A DNA stretch of 64,000 bases. Source: Flavobacterium foetidum (lineage in GTDB: Bacteria > Bacteroidota > Bacteroidia > Flavobacteriales > Flavobacteriaceae). The DNA lies in contig NZ_SJTF01000008.1 of assembly GCF_004634245.1 (NCBI RefSeq), forward strand, positions 184,479 through 248,478. The letters run 5' to 3'. The notes beneath the pieces were generated by a model. The model saw only the letters and a program-made list of their open reading frames with translations. It was not told the origin of the DNA and did no database searches. Position 1 is the first letter of the stretch, and each line of letters begins with the position of its first letter. Made by a program: the position numbers and the translations under genes. Of the stretch, positions 18,907 through 27,805 are shown one piece after another.

Positions 18907-19066
18907 GGCTTCGGAGAAGCCAGATATTTATAGAAAATTTATTTATTAAAACCGATAAAAGCTCCAGAGGAGCGGCATATTTTTTAGCAATGCTATATTT
19001 TGCTCCGCTGGAGCTCTTTTGTATCCGCATAATTGACTTTCTATAAATATTTTGCCCCGCTGGGGC
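18907..19066. repeat. Cluster of short GC-rich hairpins (REP-like dispersed repeat, block 1)
   Basis: Four small hairpins sit in AT-rich DNA: GGCTTC-gga-GAAGCC (18907-18921), GCTCC-aga-GGAGC (18961-18973), GCTCC-gct-GGAGC (19002-19014) and GCCCC-gct-GGGGC (19054-19066). Each is linked to a phrase like ATATTTATAGA or TATAAATATTTTG. A related block lies at 28640-28905. Frames running through these repeats are artefacts. Confidence 0.8.
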
Positions 19067-19088
19067 CTAAAAAAGAAACACTCGAATA

Positions 19089-19130
19089 AAAAAAGCTGTC
19101 CAAAAATTAGTGGACAGCCTTTGTTTTTTA
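19089..19130 (-). terminator. Terminator of the aminopeptidase P gene
   Basis: GCTGTCCA (19095-19102) pairs with TGGACAGC (19111-19118). The seven A on its left side give a T-run on the minus strand. Confidence 0.7.
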
Positions 19131-19201
19131 TTGATTTCAAAAATAGTTTAAACCTATACATTTAGTGCATTTAGCTTTCAGTTTCTGAAAACCACAAATT
19201 A

Positions 19202-19245
19202 CGCAAATTACACAAATTAATTTGCGAAAATTTGTGCAATTTGCG
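19202..19245. repeat. Inverted repeat with CGCAAATT/AATTTGCG units
   Basis: CGCAAATTACACAAATT (19202-19218) and AATTTGTGCAATTTGCG (19229-19245) are inverted copies with one mismatch, around an AATTTGCGAA loop. It lies in the 3' flank of the minus-strand aminopeptidase gene. It looks like a dispersed element rather than a terminator. Confidence 0.7.
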
Positions 19246-19293
19246 GTTATAACTTAGTTTACAACCTTGTTGGACTTTAAAAACATAAATGGT

Positions 19294-20586
19294 TTATTCA
19301 TTCATTAAACTTTCAATCTCCTCAGCTTCAACCGGAATATTTCTCATCAAGTTAAAAGGTGCTCCTTTTTCCTGAACTACGACATTGTCTTCTAAGCGAA
19401 TTCCGAATTTTTCTGCTGGAATATAGATTCCCGGTTCAACCGTAAAAACCATGTTGGGTTTCATTGGTTCGTGTAGCAATCCGTAATCGTGCGTGTCCAA
19501 TCCCATGTGGTGAGATGTTCCGTGCATGAAATATTTTTTGTACGCTGGCCATTCCGGATTTTCGTTCTGAACATCGGCTTTGTCTAATAAACCTAAACCT
19601 AATAACTCAGAAGTCATGATTTTGCCTACTTCAATATGGTATTGTTTCCAAAGTGTTCCTGGCGTAAGCATCTTTGTAGCTTCGTTTTTAACTCTCAAAA
19701 CCGCATTGTAAACCGCTTTTTGGCGTTCTGTAAAACGTCCCGAAACCGGAATTGTTCTCGTCATATCGCTAGAATAGTTGGCATATTCTGCCGCAACGTC
19801 CAATAATAATAAATCTCCTTCTTTACATTGCTGATTGTTTTCGATATAATGTAGAACATTCGCATTATTTCCAGAAGCGATGATTGGCGTATAAGCAAAA
19901 CCTTTAGAGCGGTTACGAATGAATTCGTGCGCCAATTCGGCTTCAACTTCATATTCGGTAACATTTGGTTTTACGAATCCTAATAATCTGCGGAAACCTT
20001 TTTCTGTAATATCACAGGCATGCTGGATTAAATCGATTTCTTCGCTTTCTTTTACCGAGCGTAATCTTTGTAAAATTGGGTTGCTTTTTGCCACATTGTG
20101 AGCTGGATAACGCTCTTTCCACCATTTTACAAAACGAGCTTCGCGGGTTTCTGTTTCCACAGAAGCACGGTAATGTTCGTTGGTATTGATGTACATTGTG
20201 TCAGCGTACGTCATCATTTCGTTCAAAACTTTATGAAAATCTTGCAACCAATAAACAGTTCTGATTCCCGAAACTTGAAAAGCACGTTCTTTGGTCAGTT
20301 TTTCGCCTTCCCAAACTGCGATATGGTCGTTGGTTTCTCTTAAGAAAAGCATTTCTCTTTGGTGCTCATAAGGCGCATCTGGAAACAAAAGTAAAACGCT
20401 TTCTTCCTGATCTACTCCGCTCAGGTAAAAAATGTCTCTATGCTGTGCAAACGGTAAAGTGCTGTCGGCACTAATTGGATAAATGTCGTTTGAGTTGAAT
20501 ACTGCAACAGAATTAGGTTTCATTTCAGCCATGAACTTTCTGCGGTTTTTTACAAAAAGAGCGCTGTTTATTTGATGATATTTCAT
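19294..20586 (-). CDS. pepP: Xaa-Pro aminopeptidase (aminopeptidase P, M24B)
   Basis: A 430-residue cytoplasmic metallopeptidase that removes N-terminal residues preceding proline. It has the N-terminal AMP_N domain (to about residue 170) and the pita-bread catalytic domain. Metal ligands are visible: Asp in LLLDVAAEYANYSSDMTRT (two aspartates), His in HGTSHHMGLDTHDYG, and Glu in FTVEPGIYIP and GIRLEDNVVV. The HGTSHHMGLDxHD form is typical of the AMPP branch rather than methionine aminopeptidase or prolidase. Start ATG at 20586. A TAATTTTG box on the minus strand (20615-20622) is a fair -7 promoter element. Confidence 0.93.
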   Translation of the reverse strand: MKYHQINSALFVKNRRKFMAEMKPNSVAVFNSNDIYPISADSTLPFAQHRDIFYLSGVDQEESVLLLFPDAPYEHQREMLFLRETNDHIAVWEGEKLTKERAFQVSGIRTVYWLQDFHKVLNEMMTYADTMYINTNEHYRASVETETREARFVKWWKERYPAHNVAKSNPILQRLRSVKESEEIDLIQHACDITEKGFRRLLGFVKPNVTEYEVEAELAHEFIRNRSKGFAYTPIIASGNNANVLHYIENNQQCKEGDLLLLDVAAEYANYSSDMTRTIPVSGRFTERQKAVYNAVLRVKNEATKMLTPGTLWKQYHIEVGKIMTSELLGLGLLDKADVQNENPEWPAYKKYFMHGTSHHMGLDTHDYGLLHEPMKPNMVFTVEPGIYIPAEKFGIRLEDNVVVQEKGAPFNLMRNIPVEAEEIESLMNE

Positions 20587-20840
20587 AATAACTTGTGTTT
20601 TGAACTTCGAATTTCAAAATTACGTTTTTTGCGGAAATAGCATGAAATTGATTTATTAAAGTTTTCTTATTTGTTGTTTTTTGCCGCTAAGGCACAAGGG
20701 CACAAAGTATTTATCTGGTATTGTCTTCCTGAGCGAAGTCATAGAATCAACGCAAAGTTTTTTAACTGCAAAGAACGCTAATGTTTTTTTTATCAAATTA
20801 TAAAATACAATTTTTCTGACTAATGAATAGGTTTTGAATT

Positions 20841-20848
20841 TAGATTTG
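20841..20848 (+). promoter_or_regulatory. -7 promoter box of the UBA/EF-Ts-like repeat protein gene
   Basis: TAGATTTG matches TAnnTTTG. Transcription near 20855 fits the ATG at 20883. Confidence 0.45.
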
Positions 20849-20882
20849 TGTAATCTTGAAGTAACAAAGTTTTTTGAAACGA

Positions 20883-21494
20883 ATGAATACGGAAAGCATA
20901 AAAATATTAAGAAGCAAAATAGCAATTCCTTTAAGCGAAGCAATTCGGCTTTTAAAGAAAAATAAGGGTGATATTCTGCTTTCTGAACAAGATTTTCACG
21001 ATGAAAACATTAGGCAGATTTGTGAAAAAACGGATTGTAAAGCGGCAGCAGCAAGAAAAGAGTATCAGATTTGTAATGGCGATGTAATAAAAACGATTGA
21101 AAGAATCAATCAAAAGCCAGTTGTTATCACAACAGGGAATAATCCTGTTTCGAAAATCGGTTTTATTTTATGGCCGGAAAATGCAGAAGGAGAATTTTAC
21201 AAAACAGAAAAAAGGAATGATGTTTTTATTCAGACTGAGGATTTTGACATTGTTCTAAAAGAATTTCAAGCCGTTTTTCCGATGAAGAATCCTTGGAATA
21301 ATCAAATGGAAAATGAGTTTGATGTTTTGGGACATAATTATTTTGATAAAGAAACTTGTAGACAGATTATCGAAGAAATAAATAAGGTTCAAACAAGAGA
21401 CGAAAACGAAGAAAATTTTCTGGGAGAACTAAAAAACTGGCTCAACGACAAGTTGAATTATGCTGATTATATTGTTGTTTATGGTAATTTGTAA
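20883..21494 (+). CDS. Protein with two N-terminal UBA/EF-Ts-like helical motifs, unknown function
   Basis: A 203-residue soluble protein. Residues about 8-30 (LRSKIAIPLSEAIRLLKKNK plus GDI) and about 45-72 (ICEKTDCKAAAARKEYQICN plus GDVIKTIERI) both follow the pattern of the UBA-like three-helix unit at the start of EF-Ts and NAC: LRxxTxxxxxxAxxxLxxxxGDIxxAI. The remaining residues form an acidic alpha/beta domain (KIGFILWPENAEGEFYKT, FDVLGHNYFDKETCRQIIEE) that I do not recognise. The ATG at 20883 is used because the only earlier start is a TTG at 20874. The motif call is by eye and of moderate certainty. It is followed by a 38-codon frame and a repeat element. Confidence 0.7.
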   Translation: MNTESIKILRSKIAIPLSEAIRLLKKNKGDILLSEQDFHDENIRQICEKTDCKAAAARKEYQICNGDVIKTIERINQKPVVITTGNNPVSKIGFILWPENAEGEFYKTEKRNDVFIQTEDFDIVLKEFQAVFPMKNPWNNQMENEFDVLGHNYFDKETCRQIIEEINKVQTRDENEENFLGELKNWLNDKLNYADYIVVYGNL

Positions 21495-21512
21495 ATTAGG
21501 ATGTGAAATCAA

Positions 21513-21629
21513 ATGTCAAATTTAAAAAGCATCGAAGTAACCATACATAAAAAACGAATAGAAAATGTGTCGATTTATGAAAATCTGGGTTTTACTTTGA
21601 GTCATAATAAGTTCACGATTTATAGGTAA
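21513..21629 (+). CDS. Possible 38-residue peptide or gene remnant
   Basis: ATG at 21513 opens 38 codons ending TAA at 21627-21629, starting MSNLKSIEVTIHKKRIENVS and ending HNKFTIYR. It lies 18 bases after the previous gene and directly before a repeat element. It looks like the front of a longer gene cut off by the repeat insertion, but a real small protein is possible. No family recognised. Confidence 0.3.
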   Translation: MSNLKSIEVTIHKKRIENVSIYENLGFTLSHNKFTIYR

Positions 21630-21649
21630 GCAAAGAATTATCGGTCTGG

Positions 21650-21781
21650 TTTGTCATTTCGACCGAAGGAGACCCGAGCGATAGCGAATAGGCGAAGCAA
21701 ATCACACTAGTGACTCGACAAAGATTGGCGATTTTGCATGTCGAATTACTAGTGTGATTTCTCGTACCTCGAAATGACAAA
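21650..21781. repeat. 132-bp repeat element with terminal inverted repeats, copy 1
   Basis: It begins TTTGTCATTTCGA and ends TCGAAATGACAAA, its inverse. Inside it are AATCACACTAGT and ACTAGTGTGATTT, again inverted. The middle contains AAAGATTGGCGATTTTGCAT. A second copy in opposite orientation lies at 22768-22897, so the two copies bracket one hydrolase gene. No protein is encoded. The structure is MITE-like. Confidence 0.85.
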
Positions 21782-21797
21782 ACTTTGTGAGTAAAAC

Positions 21798-21829
21798 AAA
21801 AAAAGCCGAAGCATTTGCTTCGGTTTTTT
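21798..21829 (+). terminator. Terminator-like hairpin after repeat copy 1
   Basis: GCCGAAGC (21805-21812), ATTT loop, GCTTCGGT, then a T-run, preceded by an A-run. A hairpin of nearly the same stem follows repeat copy 2 (22914-22943), which suggests that the hairpin travels with the element or was duplicated with it. Confidence 0.7.
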
Positions 21830-21835
21830 ATTGGA

Positions 21836-21865
21836 ATTTGATCCCGATAGCTATCGGGATCAAAT
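21836..21865. repeat. 30-bp perfect palindrome
   Basis: The half-site ATTTGATCCCGATAG is followed directly by its exact reverse complement, with no loop. The CCCGAT/ATCGGG core also occurs in the degenerate tRNA-like array at the right end of the window. Confidence 0.85.
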
Positions 21866-21972
21866 ATTGGAGTATAACAGATCCAATTAATTAATTTTCA
21901 GAAATATCTGTAGAAATACTAAATTTGAATATTTAGGTTTTTGAAATCTTAACTTAACAGAATCAATTAGAT

Positions 21973-22704
21973 ATGGAAACAAAAAAAGGAAAGCTGAAAA
22001 GAATTTTAAAAGCAACCTGGATTTCAGCAGGATTGTTGTTTACAATCTGGCTGTTTTATTCGTATCAATCAGATGGCGTAGACGAATCTTTTTTGCAAAG
22101 TAATGATGAGGTTAAAGTACAAGATGATGAAGACTATTATTTGTTTACGCCTAAAAAACAATACAGCAATGTTCTTATCTTTTATCCAGGAGCAATGGTA
22201 GAAACCAAGGCTTATGTGCCTCTTTGCCGAAAGCTGGCTGATCAAAACATAAAAGTCTATTTGGTTAAAATGCCTTGGAGGCTTGCTTCAAAAGGATATA
22301 ATAAACCTATACAACTGCATTTTTTTGCTGATGATTCTAAAAACTACGTTCTGGCAGGACATTCGCAAGGCGGAAAAATGGCAGCGCAATTTGTATATGA
22401 AAACCCTAAATTAATAGATAAATTGATCTTGATTGGCACTTCGCATCCTAGAGATATTTCGCTTGCAAATATTTCAATTCCAGTTTTGAAAATTTACGGT
22501 TCAAAAGACGGAGTTGCAGATGAAGGCTCTATTATGAAAAACAAATCGAAACTGCCTGAAACAACAAAATTTATAAGAATAGAAGGAGCAAACCATTGCC
22601 AGTTTGGTTATTACGGATTTCAGTTAGGAGATGATAAAGCAGAAATCAGCAGAGAACAACAGCAGAAAGAGACTTTAGATGCAATGGTTTCGTTTATAGA
22701 ATAA
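21973..22704 (+). CDS. Membrane-anchored alpha/beta hydrolase
   Basis: A 243-residue protein with one N-terminal membrane helix (about 14-29, WISAGLLFTIWLFYSY). The exported part is an alpha/beta hydrolase with a nucleophile elbow GHSQGGKMAAQF (Ser near residue 134), an acid in KIYGSKDGVADE and a base in EGANHCQFGYYG. The spacing matches the compact Hydrolase_5-type (PF12695) esterases. Substrate unknown. It is the only gene between two inverted repeat elements and their hairpins, so its surroundings look mobile or recombinogenic. Start ATG at 21973. Confidence 0.85.
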   Translation: METKKGKLKRILKATWISAGLLFTIWLFYSYQSDGVDESFLQSNDEVKVQDDEDYYLFTPKKQYSNVLIFYPGAMVETKAYVPLCRKLADQNIKVYLVKMPWRLASKGYNKPIQLHFFADDSKNYVLAGHSQGGKMAAQFVYENPKLIDKLILIGTSHPRDISLANISIPVLKIYGSKDGVADEGSIMKNKSKLPETTKFIRIEGANHCQFGYYGFQLGDDKAEISREQQQKETLDAMVSFIE

Positions 22705-22767
22705 TTAAAGGCTTTTTAATTAGAAAATATGTCAATTTGATAATTGGAGAATTCTTTCTACTCAATC

Positions 22768-22897
22768 TTGTCATTTCGACGAAGGAGAAATCACACTAGT
22801 AATTCGACATGCAAAATCGCCAATCTTTGTAGAGTTTCTAGTGTGATTTGCTTCGCCTATTCGCTATCGCTCGGGTCTCCTTCGTCGAAATGACAAA
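22768..22897. repeat. 130-bp repeat element with terminal inverted repeats, copy 2 (inverted)
   Basis: This is the reverse complement of the 21650-21781 element with a few substitutions. It carries TTGTCATTTCGACGAAGGAG at its left end, CTCCTTCGTCGAAATGACAA at its right end, and the same CACACTAGT and TTGGCGATTTTGC blocks inverted. Confidence 0.85.
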
Positions 22898-22913
22898 CTG
22901 TGTGGATATAAAT

Positions 22914-22943
22914 AAAAAACCGAAGCAAATCGCTTCGGTTTTC
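22914..22943. terminator. Terminator next to repeat copy 2, shared with the HMG-CoA synthase gene
   Basis: ACCGAAGC (22919-22926) pairs with GCTTCGGT (22932-22939), with A-rich and T-rich flanks. It can act in both directions between the hydrolase and the convergent minus-strand gene. Confidence 0.8.
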
Positions 22944-22982
22944 TATTGGAATTTGGAATTTCAAAAATTGGAATTTAATTTT

Positions 22983-24344
22983 TTAATCCACCCATTTATA
23001 ATATCTTGCCCCAATCAAAACAGGGATTTCCTTTTCGATTCGGTCTAAAACCCATTCGTTTTTTGGCGTTCTTACGCTCTGTTTTTGTTCTTTTTTATGA
23101 AGGCTTTCGTAAGTATTAAAATCAATTTCTACGCTTTCTGCTAAATTTTCAAAAAGTTTTACATTCTCTAAAGCCGATTTCCATTCTGGCTGAATCGTTC
23201 CTTCAAAAACTTTCGATTTAGATCCGCTTCCGTAAGCTAAGAAACCGAATTTAGTTCCGGCAACTTCTTTATTTGTATCATAAAAATGAGCCAAAGTCGA
23301 TAGCAATCCCATGAAAATTGAACCTGTATAAAGGTTTCCGATTAAAGAAGAAGCCAATTCCGCAGGTTGTAATTTCTCAGAAACAAAACTTCTGTAATCC
23401 TCAGATTTTGCCACTTCTTTAATTTTGGTCTGATAATCTGCAGGCGCAATATCATCGGCAATAATTTTTTCGGCACTGTCTAAAGCGTAAATTTCAGACA
23501 ACATTCTTCTTCCTTGGAAAGAATAGGGTAAGTGCATTACGATGCTATGCCAAGTGTTGTATAAAGTTTCGGTTGTATTTTTCAATTTTTTGAATGAAAA
23601 GTAGGCATTCCGCGTACGATCCATATAACATTGGTTGGAATATTGTCCGTCAAAAACTGGCTGATCTTTGTGGATTTCGATTTCAGCTTCTAAATTGTCA
23701 AACCAAGAATCGTTGTTGGCGTTTTGAGTAATTTCTTCTTTAGAAATAGTTCTGTACGGTTTAAAGAAATCGAAAACCCCTTTTGTGCTTGTTGCCCAAT
23801 TATCATCAAAAGCAATAATTTTTGGGTTTGCAGTAATCAGCATCGCAACAGCTCCAGCGCCTTGCGTATATTCTCCACCTGAATTCAAATCGTATTTTGC
23901 AAAATCAGAAGTAACAACAATTGCTTTTTTTGTCGGGTTCAATTTTACAAAATCCAGACAGTTTTGCATGGCGTCAACTCCACCGATACAAGCAAATGTA
24001 AAGTCAACAACATCGCATTCTGCTAATGAATTTTCGCCAAATTTTTGCTCCATTAGACTAATTAGATAAGAAGCAATTGGTTTTGAACTGTCAACACCGC
24101 TTTCGGTACCAACATAGATTCGGCTGATTTTTTTTAAGTCAATTTTATGATCAATGATAAGCTTGGTTAAAGCATTTGCTCCAAAAACAACCGCGTCCTG
24201 GTGAACGTCTGGAAAAGTCATTTTTAATAAGCCAAGACCTTTTTCTAGTTTTTCGGGTTCAATATTTCTGGCGATTGCCAAAGTTTTTATGGGTAAATGT
24301 ATGTTGGCTACGTCGAAAGATATAGCGTCAATTCCTGTTTTCAT
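22983..24344 (-). CDS. Hydroxymethylglutaryl-CoA synthase family protein
   Basis: A 453-residue thiolase-fold enzyme. It has the HMG-CoA synthase signature FTFACIGGVDAMQNCLDF, with C119 as the nucleophile, and YVGTESGVDSSKP earlier. A probable catalytic-region block GSIFMGLLSTLAH and the C-terminal GFLAYGSGSKSKVFEG also fit the family. The enzyme condenses acetoacetyl-CoA with acetyl-CoA and feeds the mevalonate route to isoprenoids, which is used by Flavobacteriia. No other mevalonate gene is adjacent, and the family includes beta-branching enzymes, so the exact role is inferred. Start ATG at 24344. Confidence 0.9.
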   Translation of the reverse strand: MKTGIDAISFDVANIHLPIKTLAIARNIEPEKLEKGLGLLKMTFPDVHQDAVVFGANALTKLIIDHKIDLKKISRIYVGTESGVDSSKPIASYLISLMEQKFGENSLAECDVVDFTFACIGGVDAMQNCLDFVKLNPTKKAIVVTSDFAKYDLNSGGEYTQGAGAVAMLITANPKIIAFDDNWATSTKGVFDFFKPYRTISKEEITQNANNDSWFDNLEAEIEIHKDQPVFDGQYSNQCYMDRTRNAYFSFKKLKNTTETLYNTWHSIVMHLPYSFQGRRMLSEIYALDSAEKIIADDIAPADYQTKIKEVAKSEDYRSFVSEKLQPAELASSLIGNLYTGSIFMGLLSTLAHFYDTNKEVAGTKFGFLAYGSGSKSKVFEGTIQPEWKSALENVKLFENLAESVEIDFNTYESLHKKEQKQSVRTPKNEWVLDRIEKEIPVLIGARYYKWVD

Positions 24345-24568
24345 TATTAAATTTTAAGCCGCTAAAGGTAAAACTATGTTGTGGAATGACAATTTTTTAG
24401 TTTGATAAAATTGCTGTCGTATAGCACTTTTGAAGAAAATAAATCAAAACTTAAAATAAAATAATAATATCATAAATTTTTTCGAGATCTACTTAGAACG
24501 CAATTTTGCTTTAAGGCCTAGAATGAAGGTTTTTGAATTTTTCTATAATGAATTATTTTTTAGCAGCC

Positions 24569-24591
24569 CGTATTTTGTACGTAAAAATACG
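24569..24591. promoter_or_regulatory. Inverted repeat upstream of the sdh promoter
   Basis: CGTATTTT (24569-24576) and AAAATACG (24584-24591) are inverted around seven bases, ending 45 bases before the sdh -33 box. It could be an operator. No regulator is known from this sequence. Confidence 0.4.
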
Positions 24592-24636
24592 TAGAACAAA
24601 GCTATTTTAAAATCATTATAAATAACAGCGAAATGG

Positions 24637-24667
24637 TTGTAGTTCTTTTGTAATTGAATTATTTTTG
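24637..24667 (+). promoter_or_regulatory. Promoter of the sdhCAB operon (TTG-N20-TATTTTTG)
   Basis: TTG at 24637-24639 and TATTTTTG at 24660-24667, 20 bases apart, match the Bacteroidota -33/-7 consensus. Transcription should start near 24674, leaving a leader of about 27 bases before the sdhC ATG. Confidence 0.75.
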
Positions 24668-24700
24668 TCTAATTTTTTAAAACAAACTACTTAAACACTT

Positions 24701-25366
24701 ATGGCACAATCTGCACTATTGAATGCTTCCATCTTAAAGAAAGTGGCTATGGCTCTTTCGGGAATATTCTTAATCACGTTTTTAGCGCTGCATGTTTCCT
24801 TAAATTTTATTTCTGTTCTTAGTGAAGACGTTTTCAATGAAGCTTCTCACTTTATGGGATACAATCCGCTGATTCAGTATGTAATGCAACCAGTTTTGGC
24901 CTTCGGGGTAATTTTCCACTTCGTAATGGGATTTGTACTTACGGCACAAAACAGCGCGGCACGACCAATTGCATACGCTAAATACAACGGAGCTGCAAAC
25001 GCTTCTTGGAGTTCTAGAAATATGATTATTTCTGGATTGGTTATTTTGGCTTTCTTAGGATTGCACTTCTATGATTTCTGGTTTCCTGAGGTTAGCTATA
25101 AATATATAGCAGGTACAGCGCCAGATGCTACAAGATATTATGGTGAGTTAGTTCACAAATTTCACAGCCCAGTTCGTACAGGATTGTACTGTATTTCTTT
25201 TATCCTTTTAGGATTTCACTTATGGCATGGGTTTGCATCTTCTCTTCAATCAATGGGAATGCACAACAAATACTCTAGATTTTTGGCAAAAGTAGGATAC
25301 TGGTTCGCAGTTGTTGTTCCGGCAGCTTTTGTAATTATCGCTTTATTTCATCATTTCAAACAATAA
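24701..25366 (+). CDS. sdhC: Succinate dehydrogenase/fumarate reductase cytochrome b subunit (b558 type)
   Basis: A 221-residue membrane subunit with five hydrophobic helices. It carries histidines typical of the di-heme b558 family (LALHVSLNF, VIFHFVMGF, LGLHFYDFW, GFHLWHGF, ALFHHFK). It anchors SdhAB to the inner membrane, binds two hemes b and reacts with menaquinone. It is the first gene of the sdhC-sdhA-sdhB operon; sdhA starts 15 bases after its stop. There is no separate SdhD, as expected for this type. Confidence 0.93.
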   Translation: MAQSALLNASILKKVAMALSGIFLITFLALHVSLNFISVLSEDVFNEASHFMGYNPLIQYVMQPVLAFGVIFHFVMGFVLTAQNSAARPIAYAKYNGAANASWSSRNMIISGLVILAFLGLHFYDFWFPEVSYKYIAGTAPDATRYYGELVHKFHSPVRTGLYCISFILLGFHLWHGFASSLQSMGMHNKYSRFLAKVGYWFAVVVPAAFVIIALFHHFKQ

Positions 25367-25381
25367 TTAATATCAATTATA

Positions 25382-27382
25382 ATGGCATTAGATTCAAAAA
25401 TTCCAAATGGTCCTATAGCGGACAAATGGACAAATTATAAAGATCATATTAATTTAGTAAACCCGGCTAACAAACGTAATCTAGATATTATCGTAGTGGG
25501 TACAGGTTTGGCTGGAGGTTCGGCTGCGGCTACTTTGGCTGAGTTAGGATATAACGTAAAAGCATTCTGCTTCCAAGATTCTCCACGTCGTGCGCACTCT
25601 ATTGCGGCACAGGGAGGTATCAATGCGGCAAAAAACTATAAAGGTGACGGTGACTCGGTTTACAGATTGTTCTACGATACTGTAAAAGGAGGTGACTACC
25701 GTGCACGTGAGGCAAACGTTCACCGTTTGGCTGAAGTTTCTGCAAATATTATTGACCAATGTGTGGCTCAAGGGGTGCCATTGGCTCGCGAATACGGCGG
25801 ACTTTTAGATAACCGTTCTTTTGGAGGAACTTTGGTATCTCGTACATTCTACGCACAAGGACAAACTGGACAGCAATTATTGTTAGGAGCTTATTCTGCA
25901 ATGAACCGTCAGATTGGTCGTGGAAAAATCAAAATGTACAACCGTCACGAAATGCTTGACATTGTAATCGTGAACGGAAAAGCGAGAGGTATTATTGCTC
26001 GTAACTTAATCACAGGAGAAATCGAAAGACATTCTGCTCACGCGGTAGTAATTGGTTCTGGAGGATACGGAAACGTATTTTTCCTTTCTACAAATGCTAT
26101 GGGAAGTAACGCTACAGCAGCTTGGAAAATTCATAAAAAAGGAGCGTTTTTCGCAAATCCTTGTTACACTCAAATTCACCCAACCTGTATTCCAGTTTCT
26201 GGAGATCATCAGTCTAAATTGACTTTGATGTCTGAATCTTTACGTAATGACGGTCGTATTTGGGTACCTAAAAAATTAGAAGATGCTCAGGCAATCCGTG
26301 AAGGAAAGAAAAAAGCAATTGATTTATCTGAAGACGAAAGAGATTATTTCTTAGAAAGAAGATATCCAGCTTTTGGTAACTTAGTTCCTCGTGACGTTGC
26401 ATCTCGTGCGGCTAAAGAAAGATGTGATGCTGGTTTTGGAGTTAACAAAACAGGAGAAGCTGTTTATCTTGATTTTGCGGCTGCTATCGAACGTTACGGA
26501 AAAGAAGCTGCTCACGTAAAAGGATTGAATGAAAATGACAAAGCTTTAGTTACTAAATTAGGAACTGACATCGTGAAAAGTAAATACGGAAACTTATTCC
26601 AAATGTACTTGAAGATTGTTGACGAAGATCCTTATGTAACACCAATGATGATTTACCCAGCGGTTCACTACACAATGGGAGGAACTTGGGTTGATTATAA
26701 CTTAATGACTACAATTCCGGGATGTTTCTCAATTGGAGAATCTAACTTCTCTGACCACGGAGCAAACAGACTTGGAGCTTCTGCTTTAATGCAAGGTTTA
26801 GCTGATGGATATTTCGTATTGCCATACACTATCGGTGATTACTTAGCTCCAGATATTAAAATGGGACCAATTTCTACAGACTTGCCAGAATTCGTTGAAG
26901 CGGAGAAAGCAGTTGTAGATCAAATCAATAAATTCATAAACAACAACGGTAAACATTCTGTAGATTATTTCCACAAAAAACTTGGTAAAATTATGTGGAA
27001 TAAGGTAGGTATGGCTCGTAACGCTAAAGGTTTGACTGAGGCTATCGAAGAAATTGCTGCTTTACGTGAAGAGTTTTATAGAGATGTAAAAGTTCCTGGA
27101 AGCGCTTACGAATTTAATCAGGAATTAGAAAAAGCGACTCGTGTTGCCGATTTCTTAGAATTAGGAGAATTGTTCGCAAAAGATGCTTTACACCGTAACG
27201 AATCTTGTGGAGGTCACTTCCGTGAGGAGTACCAAACAGAAGAAGGAGAAGCACTTCGTGACGATGAAAACTTTGCATACGTTGCAGCTTGGGAATACAA
27301 AGGAAAACCAAGTGATGCAGTGTTACACAAAGAACCGCTTAATTACGAAAACATTAAATTAGTACAGCGTAGTTATAAATAA
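25382..27382 (+). CDS. sdhA: Succinate dehydrogenase/fumarate reductase flavoprotein subunit
   Basis: A 666-residue FAD protein that oxidises succinate to fumarate. It has the Rossmann motif [20 protein letters not shown], the covalent-FAD block [15 protein letters not shown] and the active-site segment [20 protein letters not shown]. Further blocks are [32 protein letters not shown] and, near the C terminus, [13 protein letters not shown]. Codon use is strongly biased, in keeping with abundant expression. In Bacteroidota the same enzyme type can work as fumarate reductase, so the direction in the cell is not fixed by sequence. A small foreign-looking gene follows before sdhB. Confidence 0.96.
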   Translation: MALDSKIPNGPIADKWTNYKDHINLVNPANKRNLDIIVVGTGLAGGSAAATLAELGYNVKAFCFQDSPRRAHSIAAQGGINAAKNYKGDGDSVYRLFYDTVKGGDYRAREANVHRLAEVSANIIDQCVAQGVPLAREYGGLLDNRSFGGTLVSRTFYAQGQTGQQLLLGAYSAMNRQIGRGKIKMYNRHEMLDIVIVNGKARGIIARNLITGEIERHSAHAVVIGSGGYGNVFFLSTNAMGSNATAAWKIHKKGAFFANPCYTQIHPTCIPVSGDHQSKLTLMSESLRNDGRIWVPKKLEDAQAIREGKKKAIDLSEDERDYFLERRYPAFGNLVPRDVASRAAKERCDAGFGVNKTGEAVYLDFAAAIERYGKEAAHVKGLNENDKALVTKLGTDIVKSKYGNLFQMYLKIVDEDPYVTPMMIYPAVHYTMGGTWVDYNLMTTIPGCFSIGESNFSDHGANRLGASALMQGLADGYFVLPYTIGDYLAPDIKMGPISTDLPEFVEAEKAVVDQINKFINNNGKHSVDYFHKKLGKIMWNKVGMARNAKGLTEAIEEIAALREEFYRDVKVPGSAYEFNQELEKATRVADFLELGELFAKDALHRNESCGGHFREEYQTEEGEALRDDENFAYVAAWEYKGKPSDAVLHKEPLNYENIKLVQRSYK

Positions 27383-27387
27383 AACTA

Positions 27388-27805
27388 GTTAAGAGTTAAG
27401 GGTTATGAGTTTAAAGTCGTTCGAAGATTTGGAGTGCTGGAAAGCAGCAAGAGAATTGAGAATCTTTGTCTCTCGAAATATTCTTCCGAAATTTCCAATT
27501 GACGAAAAATATGCCTTAACTAGTCAGCTAAAACGATCTTCAAGGTCTGTTAGTGATAATATTGCCGAAGGGTTTGGCAGATATCATTATCAAGAAAATA
27601 TTCAATTCTGCAGAATTGCAAGAGGTTCTTTAACAGAAGCTTTAAATCAGGTAATTACTGCTTTAGATGAGAATTATATTGAAGAAGATTTGTTGCAACA
27701 ATTTAGAGAAAGGTTCGAAAGAACCAAAGCAATATTAAATGGATACATAAATTATTTAGCTAAGACGAAAATGGAGTAGTAACCCTATGACGTTTAACTC
27801 TTAAC
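27388..27805. repeat. Inverted repeat bracketing the four-helix-bundle gene
   Basis: GTTAAGAGTTAA at 27388-27399 and its exact inverse TTAACTCTTAAC at 27794-27805 lie just outside the inserted gene. GGGTTA (27400-27405) and TAACCC (27780-27785) form a second inverted pair inside them. The coordinates give the whole bracketed interval between sdhA and sdhB. Confidence 0.65.
27405..27779 (+). CDS. Four-helix-bundle protein (S23/IVP family) inserted in the sdh operon
   Basis: A 124-residue all-helical protein of the TIGR02436/S23 family: FEDLECWKAARELRIFVSRN, LTSQLKRSSRSVSDNIAEGF, GRYHYQENIQFCRIARGSLTE and a last helix ending INYLAKTKME. Such proteins were first seen encoded in intervening sequences of 23S rRNA genes; their role is unknown and structures show pentameric bundles. 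Here the gene sits 22 bases after sdhA and 46 before sdhB, flanked by inverted repeats. It must be co-transcribed with them. The ATG at 27405 lies next to the left repeat. The arrangement looks like insertion of a small mobile unit without disruption of the operon. Confidence 0.9.
   Translation: MSLKSFEDLECWKAARELRIFVSRNILPKFPIDEKYALTSQLKRSSRSVSDNIAEGFGRYHYQENIQFCRIARGSLTEALNQVITALDENYIEEDLLQQFRERFERTKAILNGYINYLAKTKME

Noticed and set aside
18946..19161. 71-residue minus-strand frame
   Set aside because: It lies across REP-like hairpins; such frames arise from the repeat and have no protein-like composition.
20660..20780. Possible remnant of a gene upstream of the UBA-like protein gene
   Set aside because: The words GCCGCTAAGGCACAAG and GAGCGAAGTCATAGAATC look like dispersed repeat fragments and no frame is maintained.
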